64,000 nt of DNA from JAAOII01 sp965207705 (GCA_965207705.1 OZ242292.1:372001-436000); one strand, 5' to 3'. Numbered from the stretch's first letter, positions 8,075-17,379 are shown. Notes: a model not told the origin generated them from the sequence alone. Made by a program: numbers and translations.

Positions 8075-10165
8075 TCAAACCACCCCATATTTTTGTTCGT
8101 CTCCTATCCAGCGTGATATAAGAGCAAGCTGCCTGTCTTCCGGCATTTCAATCATGCGCTTGGTTATTTCCGCGCTTTGCGAGATGATACTCTGATGTTT
8201 GAAAAGGTCTGCCACCTTAAACTGCATTGCTCCACTCTGCCTGATACCGATTATTTCTCCAGCACCTCGCAATCTGAGGTCGGCTTCGGCAATATCAAAG
8301 CCTGAATTAGATGTCTCCATTATCTCCAAGCGCTGTTTGGCAATATCTGATAGAGGTTCATTGTATAGTAGCACACAGTGGCTTTCCTCCATTCCTCTCC
8401 CCACTCGTCCGCGCAGCTGATGGAGCTGGGATAGGCCTAATCTTTCGGCATTTTCAATAATCATAAAATTTGCTTGCGGAACATCTATACCCACTTCTAT
8501 TACTGTGGTGGCTACCAGAACCTGAGTTTTACCTTGCTTGAAATCCAACATAATTTTATTCTTATCGGCAGGTGGAATCTTGCCATGCACCACTGCAATT
8601 TTCACACTGGGTAGCATCCGTTGCAATTCCTCTGTGGTCTCATTAACATTTTCCGCAGAAATGAACTCCGAATCTTCTATTAGTGGACACACCCAATATA
8701 CCTGTGCTTTTTTTCTTAGATGAACCTTTAACCGCTCAACAAGCTGAGTGCGCCCACTATTTTTTAATAAAGTTGTTTGACTATGTATTCTTCCAGGCGG
8801 CATTTCTTTGATAGAAGTTACATCCATGTTTGCCAGCAAGGTCTGCGCTAGAGTGCGCGGAATTGGTGTAGCGCTCATTATTAGTTGATGTGGATATACT
8901 CCCGCCGCAACTCCTTTCTCTTGCATAAGGTGACGTTGCTTAACCCCAAATCTTTGTTGTTCGTCCACTATAATTAGTCCCAGCCGCGCAAACTCAACAT
9001 TTTGTTGAAACAGAGCATGAGTGCCTATTATCAAATCTGCTTGTCCGCTTTGGATTATCTGAATTTGATTTCTCTTATCTTTTTCCGACATCTTGCCTAA
9101 TAACGGCACTGCGCTTAAGCCTAAAGGTAAAAACCATTCAGTGAACTGGCTAAGATGTTGGTCGGCAAGTATTTCCGTGGGCGCCATCAAAACACTCTGA
9201 TAGTTAGCAGTCGCCGCTTGTAATACAGCATAAGCAGCAACTAAGGTTTTACCGCATCCTACATCGCCTTGTAGCAAACGAGTCATCTGAACTCCTTTTG
9301 TCAGGTCAGTCCCAATTTCTTCAAATGCATTTTCTTGTCCTTTAGTGGGAGTAAATGGCAAGTGAGCGCGCAGCACAGCCCATCTATCAGGACATGGAGG
9401 TAATTCTGGGGCTTGATGCTGTTGAGTTTTTAATTTATCGCGCAATAACAATAAGCGATGGGCGCATACTTCTTCCAGCGCCAATTTAAATTGCGTTGGA
9501 TGGGTTCCAGCCATCAAACTTGCGATATCCGCATCAGGGGGAGGTGAGTGGATAAATTTTAATGCTTGCAGAATACTTATGTTGTTGGTGTCCTGCTTGG
9601 TGCCCACATCCCCACCAATATTTGTTACCAACTCAGGTAAATCCTCCTCTTTTATCATTGTCAGTCCTGCCGCTATCGTCTCGCGCATTTTGCGCTGGCT
9701 AACTCCTTGGGTTAGCGGATATACTGGAGTTAACCCTTTATCCAATGGTTGCGGATTTCTTTGTGAAATAAAACTACATTCTGGGTGAACCATTTCCATT
9801 ACGGCTCCACTACGTCCCATCCGTGGCTCACCATAGCATCTAAGAAGCGAGCCAGGCCTCATAGCTTTTTGTAGTGAGTAGCTGTGGAAGAAGAATTTGA
9901 GGTGGGCGATGACATGTTTGTCTTGTAGGGTAACTTGCAGCCCTTTTTTACCGTAGTAAAGGATTTTGCTCTCTATTATTGTTCCTTGGATAAGTGCCTC
10001 TTTGCCTTGAATAAGATCACTGATGCGGGTTAAGTGAGTGCGGTCTTGGTATCTTAGCGGAAAGTGAAAGATTAAATCATAGATGGTTGCAATGCCAAGT
10101 TTGGCAAATTTGATAGAGGTTGCTCCTTTAACTCCTTTGATTACACTTATTGGCTTTCCTTGCAT
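8075..10165 (-). CDS. recG: ATP-dependent DNA helicase RecG
   Basis: A 696-residue superfamily 2 helicase of normal RecG length. The N-terminal wedge/OB domain spans roughly residues 1-240. The helicase core follows with the Q-type FTPTKGQ, Walker A GDVGCGKT at 300-307, motif II DEQQRFG at 401-407 (most RecG proteins have DEQH here), the MSATPIPRT motif III and QLRGRVGRG motif VI. RecG remodels stalled replication forks and Holliday junctions. The C-terminus ends in LISRWIGDEQKYGVV, close to the usual form. It stands between two restriction-modification systems on the same strand, 38 bp from the upstream specificity gene and 100 bp before the downstream methylase start. Its composition resembles the housekeeping genes, so the flanking defence genes look like insertions around it. 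Confidence 0.97.
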   Translation of the reverse strand: MQGKPISVIKGVKGATSIKFAKLGIATIYDLIFHFPLRYQDRTHLTRISDLIQGKEALIQGTIIESKILYYGKKGLQVTLQDKHVIAHLKFFFHSYSLQKAMRPGSLLRCYGEPRMGRSGAVMEMVHPECSFISQRNPQPLDKGLTPVYPLTQGVSQRKMRETIAAGLTMIKEEDLPELVTNIGGDVGTKQDTNNISILQALKFIHSPPPDADIASLMAGTHPTQFKLALEEVCAHRLLLLRDKLKTQQHQAPELPPCPDRWAVLRAHLPFTPTKGQENAFEEIGTDLTKGVQMTRLLQGDVGCGKTLVAAYAVLQAATANYQSVLMAPTEILADQHLSQFTEWFLPLGLSAVPLLGKMSEKDKRNQIQIIQSGQADLIIGTHALFQQNVEFARLGLIIVDEQQRFGVKQRHLMQEKGVAAGVYPHQLIMSATPIPRTLAQTLLANMDVTSIKEMPPGRIHSQTTLLKNSGRTQLVERLKVHLRKKAQVYWVCPLIEDSEFISAENVNETTEELQRMLPSVKIAVVHGKIPPADKNKIMLDFKQGKTQVLVATTVIEVGIDVPQANFMIIENAERLGLSQLHQLRGRVGRGMEESHCVLLYNEPLSDIAKQRLEIMETSNSGFDIAEADLRLRGAGEIIGIRQSGAMQFKVADLFKHQSIISQSAEITKRMIEMPEDRQLALISRWIGDEQKYGVV

Positions 10166-10203
10166 TATGTTATTTTAACCGTTGGTTAATTCAAGCGGGC
10201 TAT

Positions 10204-11280
10204 TTATAAATTACTGCTATATGGCAAGGACTTTATGTAGTCCTCCATAAACTGCCAATCTGGTTCATACTCTCCTTTTAGGTTTTGTTTTGCTGGTAAA
10301 TTTATAATCTCTTTATTTATTCTTTCATTATTTATTTCTCTACCAAAGCTATATTTATACTTCATCTTTTCTAGTAATGATTTTAAGAAAATAGCTATAT
10401 TATTATTTAAAACTATTTTTTTATTTTTTAGTAATAGTACTGTGCAATGATCTGATGCAACAAATTTATAAGAGTGATAGAAACAATAACCTACACTACC
10501 GCTATTGTTTAATGTTAAGGCATTTTGATAAATTTTCATATTATCTGGAGGCATTACGTAATTATCCACTCCATTATCATCTTTAGTAGAAGAAATATAT
10601 GCAATTTCTCCTGAAATTTGATTCAGTTTAGTTAGTCTCTTACCTCTTTCTACAATAAAAATATCTGATAAATTAAATTCTTTAAATGATGCTTTCTGTA
10701 ATGGAGGTAATTCTCTATTATTCACTTGTATTGCATCGGAAAAATCCACTTTTTTACTTATAGATTTTATATAGTCCCCCATAAATTTCCAATCCGGCTC
10801 ATATTTTCCTTCTTTATTTTGCTTGGCTGGTAAGGTTATATTATCTTTCTTAATTCTTTCTCCACTTAAAAATCTGCCATAACCATACTTGTAAGCATTT
10901 TGGTAAAATATCGTGCATAAGAAAAATGCTATGTGATCATTTAAAATAAAATTTACTGGAGCTAGGCATATAGTTCTTATCACTGGAATTACATAATAGT
11001 TTTTATGATAAAACGCTTTGTAGTCATTACCTCTGGTTGCTAATGTAATGACATTTTTGTTATTAGTTTTAAATCCTTTTATTTCGTCTACAATGCCGTT
11101 ATTTACAGCTGTATTTGAAACGATACAAACCTTGTCATTGATATTATCAGAAGGGGTCATATAGCTATTGATTTTTGCAGTATCACCCCCAACACTAATT
11201 TTAAATAGGCCTTTGTTATTTTTTGAATTATAAAAAATTTTAAATTCTTTCCAATTTGAAGTATTAATTTTATTAATCAT
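10204..11280 (-). CDS. DNA specificity subunit of a BcgI-like (type IIB) restriction-modification system
   Basis: A 358-residue protein with two target-recognition half-units, the layout of HsdS-type subunits. Each half ends in the same conserved block: residues 134-172 hold YGRFLSGERIKKDNITLPAKQ then EPDWKFMGDYIKS, and residues 312-351 hold FGREINNERINKEIINLPAKQ then EPDWQFMEDYIKS. Two different recognition domains joined by this repeat predict a bipartite asymmetric DNA target. The length matches BcgI subunit B (341 residues), and the start overlaps the stop of the nuclease-methylase gene by 8 bp, implying translational coupling. It supplies sequence recognition to the larger subunit. The target cannot be read from the protein. 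A classical type I S subunit is the main alternative, but no separate hsdM or hsdR gene is present. Confidence 0.87.
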   Translation of the reverse strand: MINKINTSNWKEFKIFYNSKNNKGLFKISVGGDTAKINSYMTPSDNINDKVCIVSNTAVNNGIVDEIKGFKTNNKNVITLATRGNDYKAFYHKNYYVIPVIRTICLAPVNFILNDHIAFFLCTIFYQNAYKYGYGRFLSGERIKKDNITLPAKQNKEGKYEPDWKFMGDYIKSISKKVDFSDAIQVNNRELPPLQKASFKEFNLSDIFIVERGKRLTKLNQISGEIAYISSTKDDNGVDNYVMPPDNMKIYQNALTLNNSGSVGYCFYHSYKFVASDHCTVLLLKNKKIVLNNNIAIFLKSLLEKMKYKYSFGREINNERINKEIINLPAKQNLKGEYEPDWQFMEDYIKSLPYSSNL

Positions 11281-13246
11281 CTTTCTTATTTAGAATATTC
11301 TCGGCACTGATTTTATTTTTAGATAAAATTTCTAGCATAGCTAAGTCATCAATATCTTTATCTAGTAGATTCAAGTCCTTTTTAATTTGAAAAACCACAT
11401 ACTCCCTAATATTCTTTTTAAAATCTTCTTCCGATAAATTACTATAATCTGTCTTAGAATGCGCTTGTATTATCCACTCGTCTTCACCAGTAACTGACTT
11501 GTATACTAAATTGATATTATCTTCATATTGAGTAGGATTTTTGATTTTACTGAGTAAATCTTTTTTTATATTGTTCCACTTATTCAATCGATCTGTTCTC
11601 CCCTTATTTTTAGATAGAACAAAACCATCATCTTTTAAATCGTAAAAAATAACCTTATCATTTTGAGTATGTGGGATATTTGTTTCAAATATTGCAATTG
11701 CTGTATGAGTCATTGCAGTAGGTTGAAATAATTCACTTGGCATATTAATAACATATTTCAGTTTATGCTTAGTTAATATTCTAGTTCTAATAATATCATC
11801 TTTAAAATAAGTTGATAGTGGGGCAATTATTACTACATAACGACTACAAGTATCTAATAACTTCTCTAAAAATTGAATTTCTTTCTTTGTTGGATTTACT
11901 TTATTATCGTTTCCTCCAAAAGGAGGATTTACAAAACCAATTGTTGGTTTGTTTTCTATCTTTCCAAGAATATCATCGGCATCTACGCTAAAAAAATCTT
12001 CATTAAATATTTGGGATTTACCATCACCTCTAAATAGCATATTAGAAATAGCAAGCGTAAACATAGTGGTTAATTTTTCTATGCCTATTAGTTGATTTGT
12101 TTTAATATTTGATATTCTTTCTTTTTTATCTGGCAAATTAGAGCTCTTAATAATATCAATTAATCTATTCATCCCAGCAATTAAAAAAGCACCTGTTCCA
12201 CAAGCTGGGTCAAAGATTACATCATTTACCTTTATATCAACTAACTCACTAAATAGTTTTGTTACATGATTAGGAGTTAATACAATCCCTTTCTTAACAT
12301 TATAAACACCTGCATATCTTAAAAACTCTTCATAGAATTTACCGATAATATCATAAGTAGATTTTTTATCAAATAAATGTATGACATTATCTCCCAGTTC
12401 TGTTAATATTTTTTTTAAAACATCAGTTGTAGTTAAATCCACATCTGTTTTAATGAAAGATAACTCATTTATTAATATTTCTATTTTACTTTTATCAAGC
12501 CCCTCATTTTCTAGTATTTCAGTTACAGTTGTTGGTATGTTATTTATGATTGTTGTGGATTGCCATCCTTGATAGCTATTGCTAAAGTCAGTCCCCTTAT
12601 TATTATGATACAAACATATCATTAAAGCACTTAGCAATATTGGTCTTTTTTGTGAGTCAATATTCCTTAATAAATTATTTATCTTCTTTGAAGATTTGGA
12701 TATATTAGTTGCTATTTCTTCTAAATCAACATTTTCAAAGTAAGCAATATAATCATCTTCATCTAAAATACCGCTTTCTTCAATATTTTTTATGTCATTA
12801 CCTTCAATAACAAAAGTATCCTGTCTATGATTATATTCATCATTAATATCTCCCGAGAAAGCCATGCCAATAACTTTCCAATCCTTCATATAGCTTTGGA
12901 TAGTATTTTTTGTATCGTCTAAGCTCTTTTCAGCAAAAAAAGATAGATAATGTTTAATGCCATCAACTGCAAATAATTGAGGTTTATCCCCTTCTTTTGA
13001 AATATGGTCTTTTATACTCGCTTTGTTTTCTACTAAAATAAGTAACTTCTTATTTTCATTAACATAAATTAGATCAGGTAGGCCCTTGCCACCTGTGCCT
13101 GTTTTGCTGGACTTATCTAAAATTGATTGTATGCTTGAATTGGCTGTTTTTTCTAGCTCCCATGTATTAGAGTAAACTCTATTTTCTCTAATAAAATTAA
13201 ATAGGTCAACATTGGTTTTGGTTTCATTTTTCCTTTCCTTAGTCAT
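11273..13246 (-). CDS. fused restriction nuclease and gamma-class adenine methyltransferase, BcgI A subunit-like
   Basis: A 657-residue fusion. The N-terminal part holds a PD-(D/E)xK nuclease centre: P57-D58 in GLPDLIYV, then E73-N-K75 in LVENKAS. The central and C-terminal part is an HsdM-like N6-adenine methylase with DPACGTGAF at 346-354 and catalytic NPPF at 440-443; AdoMet motif before catalytic motif defines the gamma class. BcgI A (637 residues) has this same order and size, and such enzymes cut on both sides of their site, excising a short fragment. The start at 13246 is backed by a good ribosome site (GGAGAGG, 13253-13259). The gene is very AT-rich and lysine/asparagine-rich compared with eno next to it, a sign of transfer. 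Single-chain type IIG enzymes are the nearest alternative, but those carry the recognition domain in the same chain. Confidence 0.88.
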   Translation of the reverse strand: MTKERKNETKTNVDLFNFIRENRVYSNTWELEKTANSSIQSILDKSSKTGTGGKGLPDLIYVNENKKLLILVENKASIKDHISKEGDKPQLFAVDGIKHYLSFFAEKSLDDTKNTIQSYMKDWKVIGMAFSGDINDEYNHRQDTFVIEGNDIKNIEESGILDEDDYIAYFENVDLEEIATNISKSSKKINNLLRNIDSQKRPILLSALMICLYHNNKGTDFSNSYQGWQSTTIINNIPTTVTEILENEGLDKSKIEILINELSFIKTDVDLTTTDVLKKILTELGDNVIHLFDKKSTYDIIGKFYEEFLRYAGVYNVKKGIVLTPNHVTKLFSELVDIKVNDVIFDPACGTGAFLIAGMNRLIDIIKSSNLPDKKERISNIKTNQLIGIEKLTTMFTLAISNMLFRGDGKSQIFNEDFFSVDADDILGKIENKPTIGFVNPPFGGNDNKVNPTKKEIQFLEKLLDTCSRYVVIIAPLSTYFKDDIIRTRILTKHKLKYVINMPSELFQPTAMTHTAIAIFETNIPHTQNDKVIFYDLKDDGFVLSKNKGRTDRLNKWNNIKKDLLSKIKNPTQYEDNINLVYKSVTGEDEWIIQAHSKTDYSNLSEEDFKKNIREYVVFQIKKDLNLLDKDIDDLAMLEILSKNKISAENILNKKDD

Positions 13247-13523
13247 TTATTACCTCTCCATAAATAAATTTCTTACCACCCATATTTAATGCTCCGCTTC
13301 CAATCTTACCATAAATTCAGAGATGATGGATATATGTGTTGTGAGCATGGGGATGGTGCATCGCAAGTTTTATGCTGATTGCGGGCGGAGCAAGGGGGGA
13401 TGAATATAAGGGGGGTTCATATATGCCTCCGCCCCTACAGACCATCATCTCAAGAATTTATGCACCGTATCAGGGTGGCATTGCAAGAATTTATGTGCCG
13501 TAGTAGATGGGCATTGCAAGAAT
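13247..13523. repeat. non-coding spacer with REP-like palindrome and 33-bp tandem repeat
   Basis: This 277-bp spacer separates the BcgI-like operon from eno and holds no plausible gene. At 13381-13391 it has GCGGGCGGAGC, answered at 13427-13437 by CTCCGCCCCTA, a palindromic pair that matches the two copies inside murE. At 13451-13483 and 13484-13516 there is a 33-bp imperfect tandem unit beginning CAAGAATTTATG, with a third partial copy from 13517 running into the eno stop. A more degenerate relative (GGTGCATCGCAAGTTTTATG) lies at about 13354-13373. The ribosome site of the nuclease-methylase gene is at its left end. Confidence 0.7.
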
Positions 13524-14822
13524 TTAGGTGTTAGTGGAGTTAGTGGTCTTAGTAAATGGGTCGGTGAACTTTGCTTTAGAGCCGAGTTCTTCTTCAATTC
13601 TTAGGAGTTGGTTATATTTAGCAATGCGTTCACTGCGCGACAATGAACCAGTTTTAATCTGCCCGGCATTGATTGCTACAGATAAATCCGCTATAGTAGT
13701 ATCTTCGCTTTCTCCTGAGCGATGAGAAATAACACAACGATAATTTGCTTTATGGGCGGTTGCTATACAGTCCAGGGTTTCACTAAGGGTGCCTATCTGG
13801 TTTAGCTTAATCAAAATAGCATTGGCTATATTCCTCTCTATGCCCTGTTGTAAAATCTCGGTGTTGGTAACAAAAAGGTCATCACCTACCAGCTGAATTT
13901 TGTCTCCAAGCGCTTCGGTCAGCGCTTTCCAACCATCCCAATCACCTTCGTCAAGCCCATCCTCAATAGATACTATTGGATAATCCTGGCAAAGTTGCGC
14001 CAGATAATCAATAAACTCTTCCGAGTTAAAACCCTTGCCCTCCACTGTATATACGCCATCATTATAAAACTCAGATGAGGCGCAATCCAATGCAATGGCA
14101 ACATCCTCGCCTGGCTTTAGTCCGCTGGCGGTTATGGTTTCACAGATAATGTCAAGAGCAGCGCGATTACTCGGCAAATTGGGAGCAAAGCCGCCTTCAT
14201 CTCCTACCGCGGTATTAAAGCCCTGCTTGTGTAAGTTGCTCTTAAGACGATGAAAAATCTCTGCTCCCATTCTTAAGGCATCACTAAATAATTCTGCTCG
14301 GCGAGGAATAATCATAAACTCTTGTATGTCAAGATTATTGTCGGCATGCTCTCCTCCGTTAATGATATTCATCATGGGCAATGGCATAAGAGTTGGATTA
14401 GTTTCGCCCGCGAGTTGCGCTATATGTGAAAATAAAGGAACATCCTGGGCAAGTGCCGCCGCGCGCGCTGCCGCCAATGAGCAAGCCAAAATAGCATTAG
14501 CGCCTAAGGTTGATTTGTCCTTTGAGGCATCAAGAGTGAGCATTATTTCATCTATCTGCGCTTGGTTGGCAGCATCAAGCCCAGTAAGTTTGGGGGCAAT
14601 AATTTCGTTTATATTGGCGACTGCTGTTAGCACTCCTTTGCCAAGGTAGCGATTGGGGTCTTTGTCGCGCAATTCAAGCGCTTCACGGGAACCAGTTGAT
14701 GCTCCTGATGGAGCAATTGCCGAAGCGCGAACGCCGTTGGTTAGGGTAATTTCTGCTTCAACGGTTGGGTTGCCGCGTGAGTCAAGGATTTCTCGTCCCT
14801 TAAGTTGTTGTATTGTGTTCAT
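13524..14822 (-). CDS. eno: enolase (2-phosphoglycerate dehydratase)
   Basis: A 432-residue enolase of normal length, which interconverts 2-phosphoglycerate and phosphoenolpyruvate in glycolysis. The N-terminus GREILDSRGNPTVEAE, the SIEDGLDEGDWDGW metal-binding segment and the signature ILIKLNQIGTLSET with its catalytic lysine are all present, as is SHRSGESEDTTIADL. The ATG overlaps the kdsA stop by 4 bp (ATGA), so it is translated behind kdsA in the pyrG-kdsA-eno order found in many gammaproteobacteria. The last codons (TNSTNT) are low-complexity and run straight into a 33-bp tandem repeat behind the stop. PEP made here is a substrate of KdsA next door. Confidence 0.98.
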   Translation of the reverse strand: MNTIQQLKGREILDSRGNPTVEAEITLTNGVRASAIAPSGASTGSREALELRDKDPNRYLGKGVLTAVANINEIIAPKLTGLDAANQAQIDEIMLTLDASKDKSTLGANAILACSLAAARAAALAQDVPLFSHIAQLAGETNPTLMPLPMMNIINGGEHADNNLDIQEFMIIPRRAELFSDALRMGAEIFHRLKSNLHKQGFNTAVGDEGGFAPNLPSNRAALDIICETITASGLKPGEDVAIALDCASSEFYNDGVYTVEGKGFNSEEFIDYLAQLCQDYPIVSIEDGLDEGDWDGWKALTEALGDKIQLVGDDLFVTNTEILQQGIERNIANAILIKLNQIGTLSETLDCIATAHKANYRCVISHRSGESEDTTIADLSVAINAGQIKTGSLSRSERIAKYNQLLRIEEELGSKAKFTDPFTKTTNSTNT

Positions 14823-15652
14823 AATTTTTTGATTAGGGTATCAAGTTGTTTGATATGTTGGAGGAATTTGGGGAGTTGTGCCAAAGGCAAGGCGCAAGGA
14901 CCATCGCACTTGGCTACTTGCGGGTCTGGATGAGTTTCCAAGAAAATACCCGCTATACCTTGAGACACTCCAGCCATAGCTAAATCAAATACTGCTTCCC
15001 CTCTGCCCCCAGCGGCATCTTTATTTCCCCCTGGTAATTGTAACGAATGAGTTACATCAAAAACTACAGGATAGCCAGTCCTCTTCATAATGCCAAACCC
15101 TAACATATCCACCACCAAATTGTTATAGCCGAAACTGTTGCCCCGCTCGCATAACAATAATTCCTCATTGCCAGCAGCGCTAAACTTATTTATTATGTTA
15201 CCCATTTCTTGATGACTAATAAACTGTGGTTTTTTAATATTTACTGGTTTGTTGGTGGCGGCAAGGGCTGCCACTAAATCCGTCTGCCTTGCCAAGAAGG
15301 CAGGCAACTGCAAAGCATCGCACACTTCAGCGGCAGGCGCCGCCTGATGCGGCTCATGCACATCTGTGATAACTGGCACATCAAATTTTTCCTTAATCTC
15401 CCCTAAAATCTGCATACCCTCTTCCAGTCCAGGACCTCTAAACGAATTAATTGAAGAACGGTTTGCTTTATCAAAAGATGCCTTAAATACAAAAGGAATA
15501 TCCTGTTCCTTGGTAGTGGAAACAAATTCTTGCGCTACTTCCATTGCCAGTTGGCGCGACTCCAGCACATTAATGCCACCAATAAGCGCTATGGGTAAGT
15601 CATTGCTAAACGGACTCTTGCCGACATGGACTGTTTTAGCCGGTGTTTTCAT
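14819..15652 (-). CDS. kdsA: 3-deoxy-8-phosphooctulonate synthase (Kdo-8-phosphate synthase)
   Basis: A 277-residue TIM-barrel enzyme that condenses arabinose-5-phosphate with phosphoenolpyruvate to give Kdo-8-phosphate, the first step of Kdo synthesis for lipopolysaccharide. Recognisable blocks are ALIGGINVLESRQLAM, FKASFDKANRSS, GLEEGMQIL, ITDVHEPHQA, NIKKPQFISHQEM, VFDVTHSLQLPGG and IFLETHPDPQ, all typical of KdsA rather than of the related DAHP synthases. It sits between pyrG (20 bp upstream) and eno (4-bp overlap). Its presence, with waaA further right, shows the organism makes an LPS-type outer membrane. Confidence 0.98.
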   Translation of the reverse strand: MKTPAKTVHVGKSPFSNDLPIALIGGINVLESRQLAMEVAQEFVSTTKEQDIPFVFKASFDKANRSSINSFRGPGLEEGMQILGEIKEKFDVPVITDVHEPHQAAPAAEVCDALQLPAFLARQTDLVAALAATNKPVNIKKPQFISHQEMGNIINKFSAAGNEELLLCERGNSFGYNNLVVDMLGFGIMKRTGYPVVFDVTHSLQLPGGNKDAAGGRGEAVFDLAMAGVSQGIAGIFLETHPDPQVAKCDGPCALPLAQLPKFLQHIKQLDTLIKKL

Positions 15653-15672
15653 ATTTTTAATGGGGGGATAAA

Positions 15673-17334
15673 TTAATGAGGAGGTAAATTAAGCTCTTTG
15701 CTATTCTTATACTCGTCAGCCGCTCTAGCAAAACTGGAGAACAACGGATGTCCTTTAGTTGGTGAAGAAGTGAACTCAGGATGAAATTGGCAACCAATAA
15801 ACCATGGATGGTCACTAATCTCTATAACCTCAACCAAGCCATCGCGTGATTTACCAGATACACTCATCCCGCCCTCTTCAAGGCGAGTAAGATAAGAGGG
15901 GTTCACCTCGTATCTATGGCGATGACGTTCATGAATATTCTGTTTGCCATAAATGTTAGCAATCAACGAGTTCTTATTCAATAAGCATTCTTGCTCGCCC
16001 AAACGCATTGTCCCACCCATGTCTTGGGATAAGTCAAACTTCTTCTTGCCTGAGCGCACGGCATCTTGCGAATCATCATCCCATTCGGTAACCAATGAAA
16101 TAACTGGCTCTGCGCATTTTGCCGCAAGCTCAGTGCTATTAGCACCTTTCAAGTTCAACTTGTTGCGCATAAACTCCAAAACCGCCATCTGCATGCCAAA
16201 GCATATACCCAAATAGGGTATCTTATGAGAACGGGCAAACTCTACTGCCTTGAGCTTGCCTTTGGTGCCACGATTACCGAAACCTCCAGGGATAAGAATT
16301 GCATCAAGATTCTCCAGCAGTGCATTGCCGTTAGAGTTCTCCAAGTCCTCTGAATCAATATAGGTTATTTTCGCCCCTATTCCGGTCTGAAAACCCGAGT
16401 GAATTATTGCTTCGCTGATGGACTTATAGGCATCCTTAATATCTATATACTTGCCGATAATTCCTATGTTAACCACGTTCTTATGCTGCAACTCATTTAT
16501 CTTGCGCCATTCCGCCAACTGCGGCACACTGCTTTTAATATTGAGTTTGTTCAGCACAATTTCATCAAGCTTACGCTCGTAAAGTATGAAAGGTATTTTA
16601 TAGATATTGTCTTGATTCTCCATCGGAATCACCGCTTCAGATTCCACATTAGTAAACATAGATATTTTGTTTAGGGCGCTATCTGGTATGGTATCCTCGC
16701 TGCGACATATTAATATATCTGGCTGCAGACCAATAGAACGCATCTCCTTCACCGAATGCTGAGTGGGTTTGGTTTTAATCTCGCCTGCATTTTTCATATA
16801 CGGCACCATAGTGACATGCACAAAAAGAGTGTTACTGCTGCCAAGCGCCAAACGCATCTGACGAATTGCTTCTAAAAATGGCAGCGACTCTATATCTCCA
16901 ACTGTGCCGCCTATCTCCACCAAAGTAATATCCGCATCCTCGCCACTTTTCTCAATAATAGACCTAATCTCATTGGTTATATGAGGAATAACTTGCACTG
17001 TTGCGCCCAAGTATTCACCTTTTCTTTCTTTCGCAATTACATCGGCATAAATGCGCCCCGCAGTATAGTTATTCTTTTTACTCATATAAGCGCCAGTAAA
17101 CCTTTCATAGTGTCCCAGATCCAAGTCGGTCTCAGCGCCATCACTGGTAACAAAAACCTCGCCATGTTGAAAGGGATTCATTGTGCCTGGGTCAACGTTT
17201 ATGTAAGGGTCAAGCTTAAGCATTGCTATTTTGTTGCCACGCGCCGCAAGCAGAGTACCAAGGGATGATGAACAAATCCCCTTACCCAGGGATGACACAA
17301 CGCCGCCAGTTACAAAAATATATTTTTTACTCAT
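15673..17334 (-). CDS. pyrG: CTP synthase
   Basis: A 553-residue two-domain enzyme of normal length that converts UTP to CTP using ATP and glutamine. The N-terminal amidoligase domain starts KYIFVTGGVVSSLGKGICSS and contains the ATP/UTP-binding QHGEVFVTSDGAETDLDLGH. The C-terminal class I glutaminase has the nucleophile cysteine in LGICFGMQ at about residue 377 and the partner His and Glu in CQFHPEF. First gene of the pyrG-kdsA-eno operon. A TATAAT box at 17343-17348 (minus strand) lies 8 bp from the ATG, embedded in a 10-bp tandem repeat of TTATACATG type, so the leader may be extremely short. Confidence 0.98.
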   Translation of the reverse strand: MSKKYIFVTGGVVSSLGKGICSSSLGTLLAARGNKIAMLKLDPYINVDPGTMNPFQHGEVFVTSDGAETDLDLGHYERFTGAYMSKKNNYTAGRIYADVIAKERKGEYLGATVQVIPHITNEIRSIIEKSGEDADITLVEIGGTVGDIESLPFLEAIRQMRLALGSSNTLFVHVTMVPYMKNAGEIKTKPTQHSVKEMRSIGLQPDILICRSEDTIPDSALNKISMFTNVESEAVIPMENQDNIYKIPFILYERKLDEIVLNKLNIKSSVPQLAEWRKINELQHKNVVNIGIIGKYIDIKDAYKSISEAIIHSGFQTGIGAKITYIDSEDLENSNGNALLENLDAILIPGGFGNRGTKGKLKAVEFARSHKIPYLGICFGMQMAVLEFMRNKLNLKGANSTELAAKCAEPVISLVTEWDDDSQDAVRSGKKKFDLSQDMGGTMRLGEQECLLNKNSLIANIYGKQNIHERHRHRYEVNPSYLTRLEEGGMSVSGKSRDGLVEVIEISDHPWFIGCQFHPEFTSSPTKGHPLFSSFARAADEYKNSKELNLPPH

Positions 17335-17342
17335 CTTGCCCT

Positions 17343-17371
17343 ATTATACATTGTTATACATGTTATACATA
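17343..17371 (-). promoter_or_regulatory. possible pyrG promoter within TATACAT tandem repeat
   Basis: The stretch holds three near-identical ten-base units around TTATACAT. On the minus strand this gives repeated TATAA elements, the last being TATAAT at 17343-17348, 8 bp before the pyrG ATG. No good -35 box stands at the expected distance, so the promoter call is weak. The same spacer carries the 3' end of the tRNA-Gly gene a few bases further. Confidence 0.35.
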
Positions 17372-17379
17372 AGAATATA

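Noticed and set aside
8964..8975. Inactivating change in RecG motif II (DEQQ instead of DEQH)
   Set aside because: The catalytic Asp-Glu pair and all other helicase motifs are intact; a Gln at the fourth position is a tolerable variant, not evidence of a broken gene.
6030..13246. A prophage or integrative element carrying the defence genes
   Set aside because: No integrase, transposase, attachment-site duplication or phage gene is visible; only two restriction-modification pairs around recG.
13451..13528. A CRISPR array
   Set aside because: The 33-bp units are directly adjacent with no spacers, number fewer than three full copies, and no cas gene is present.
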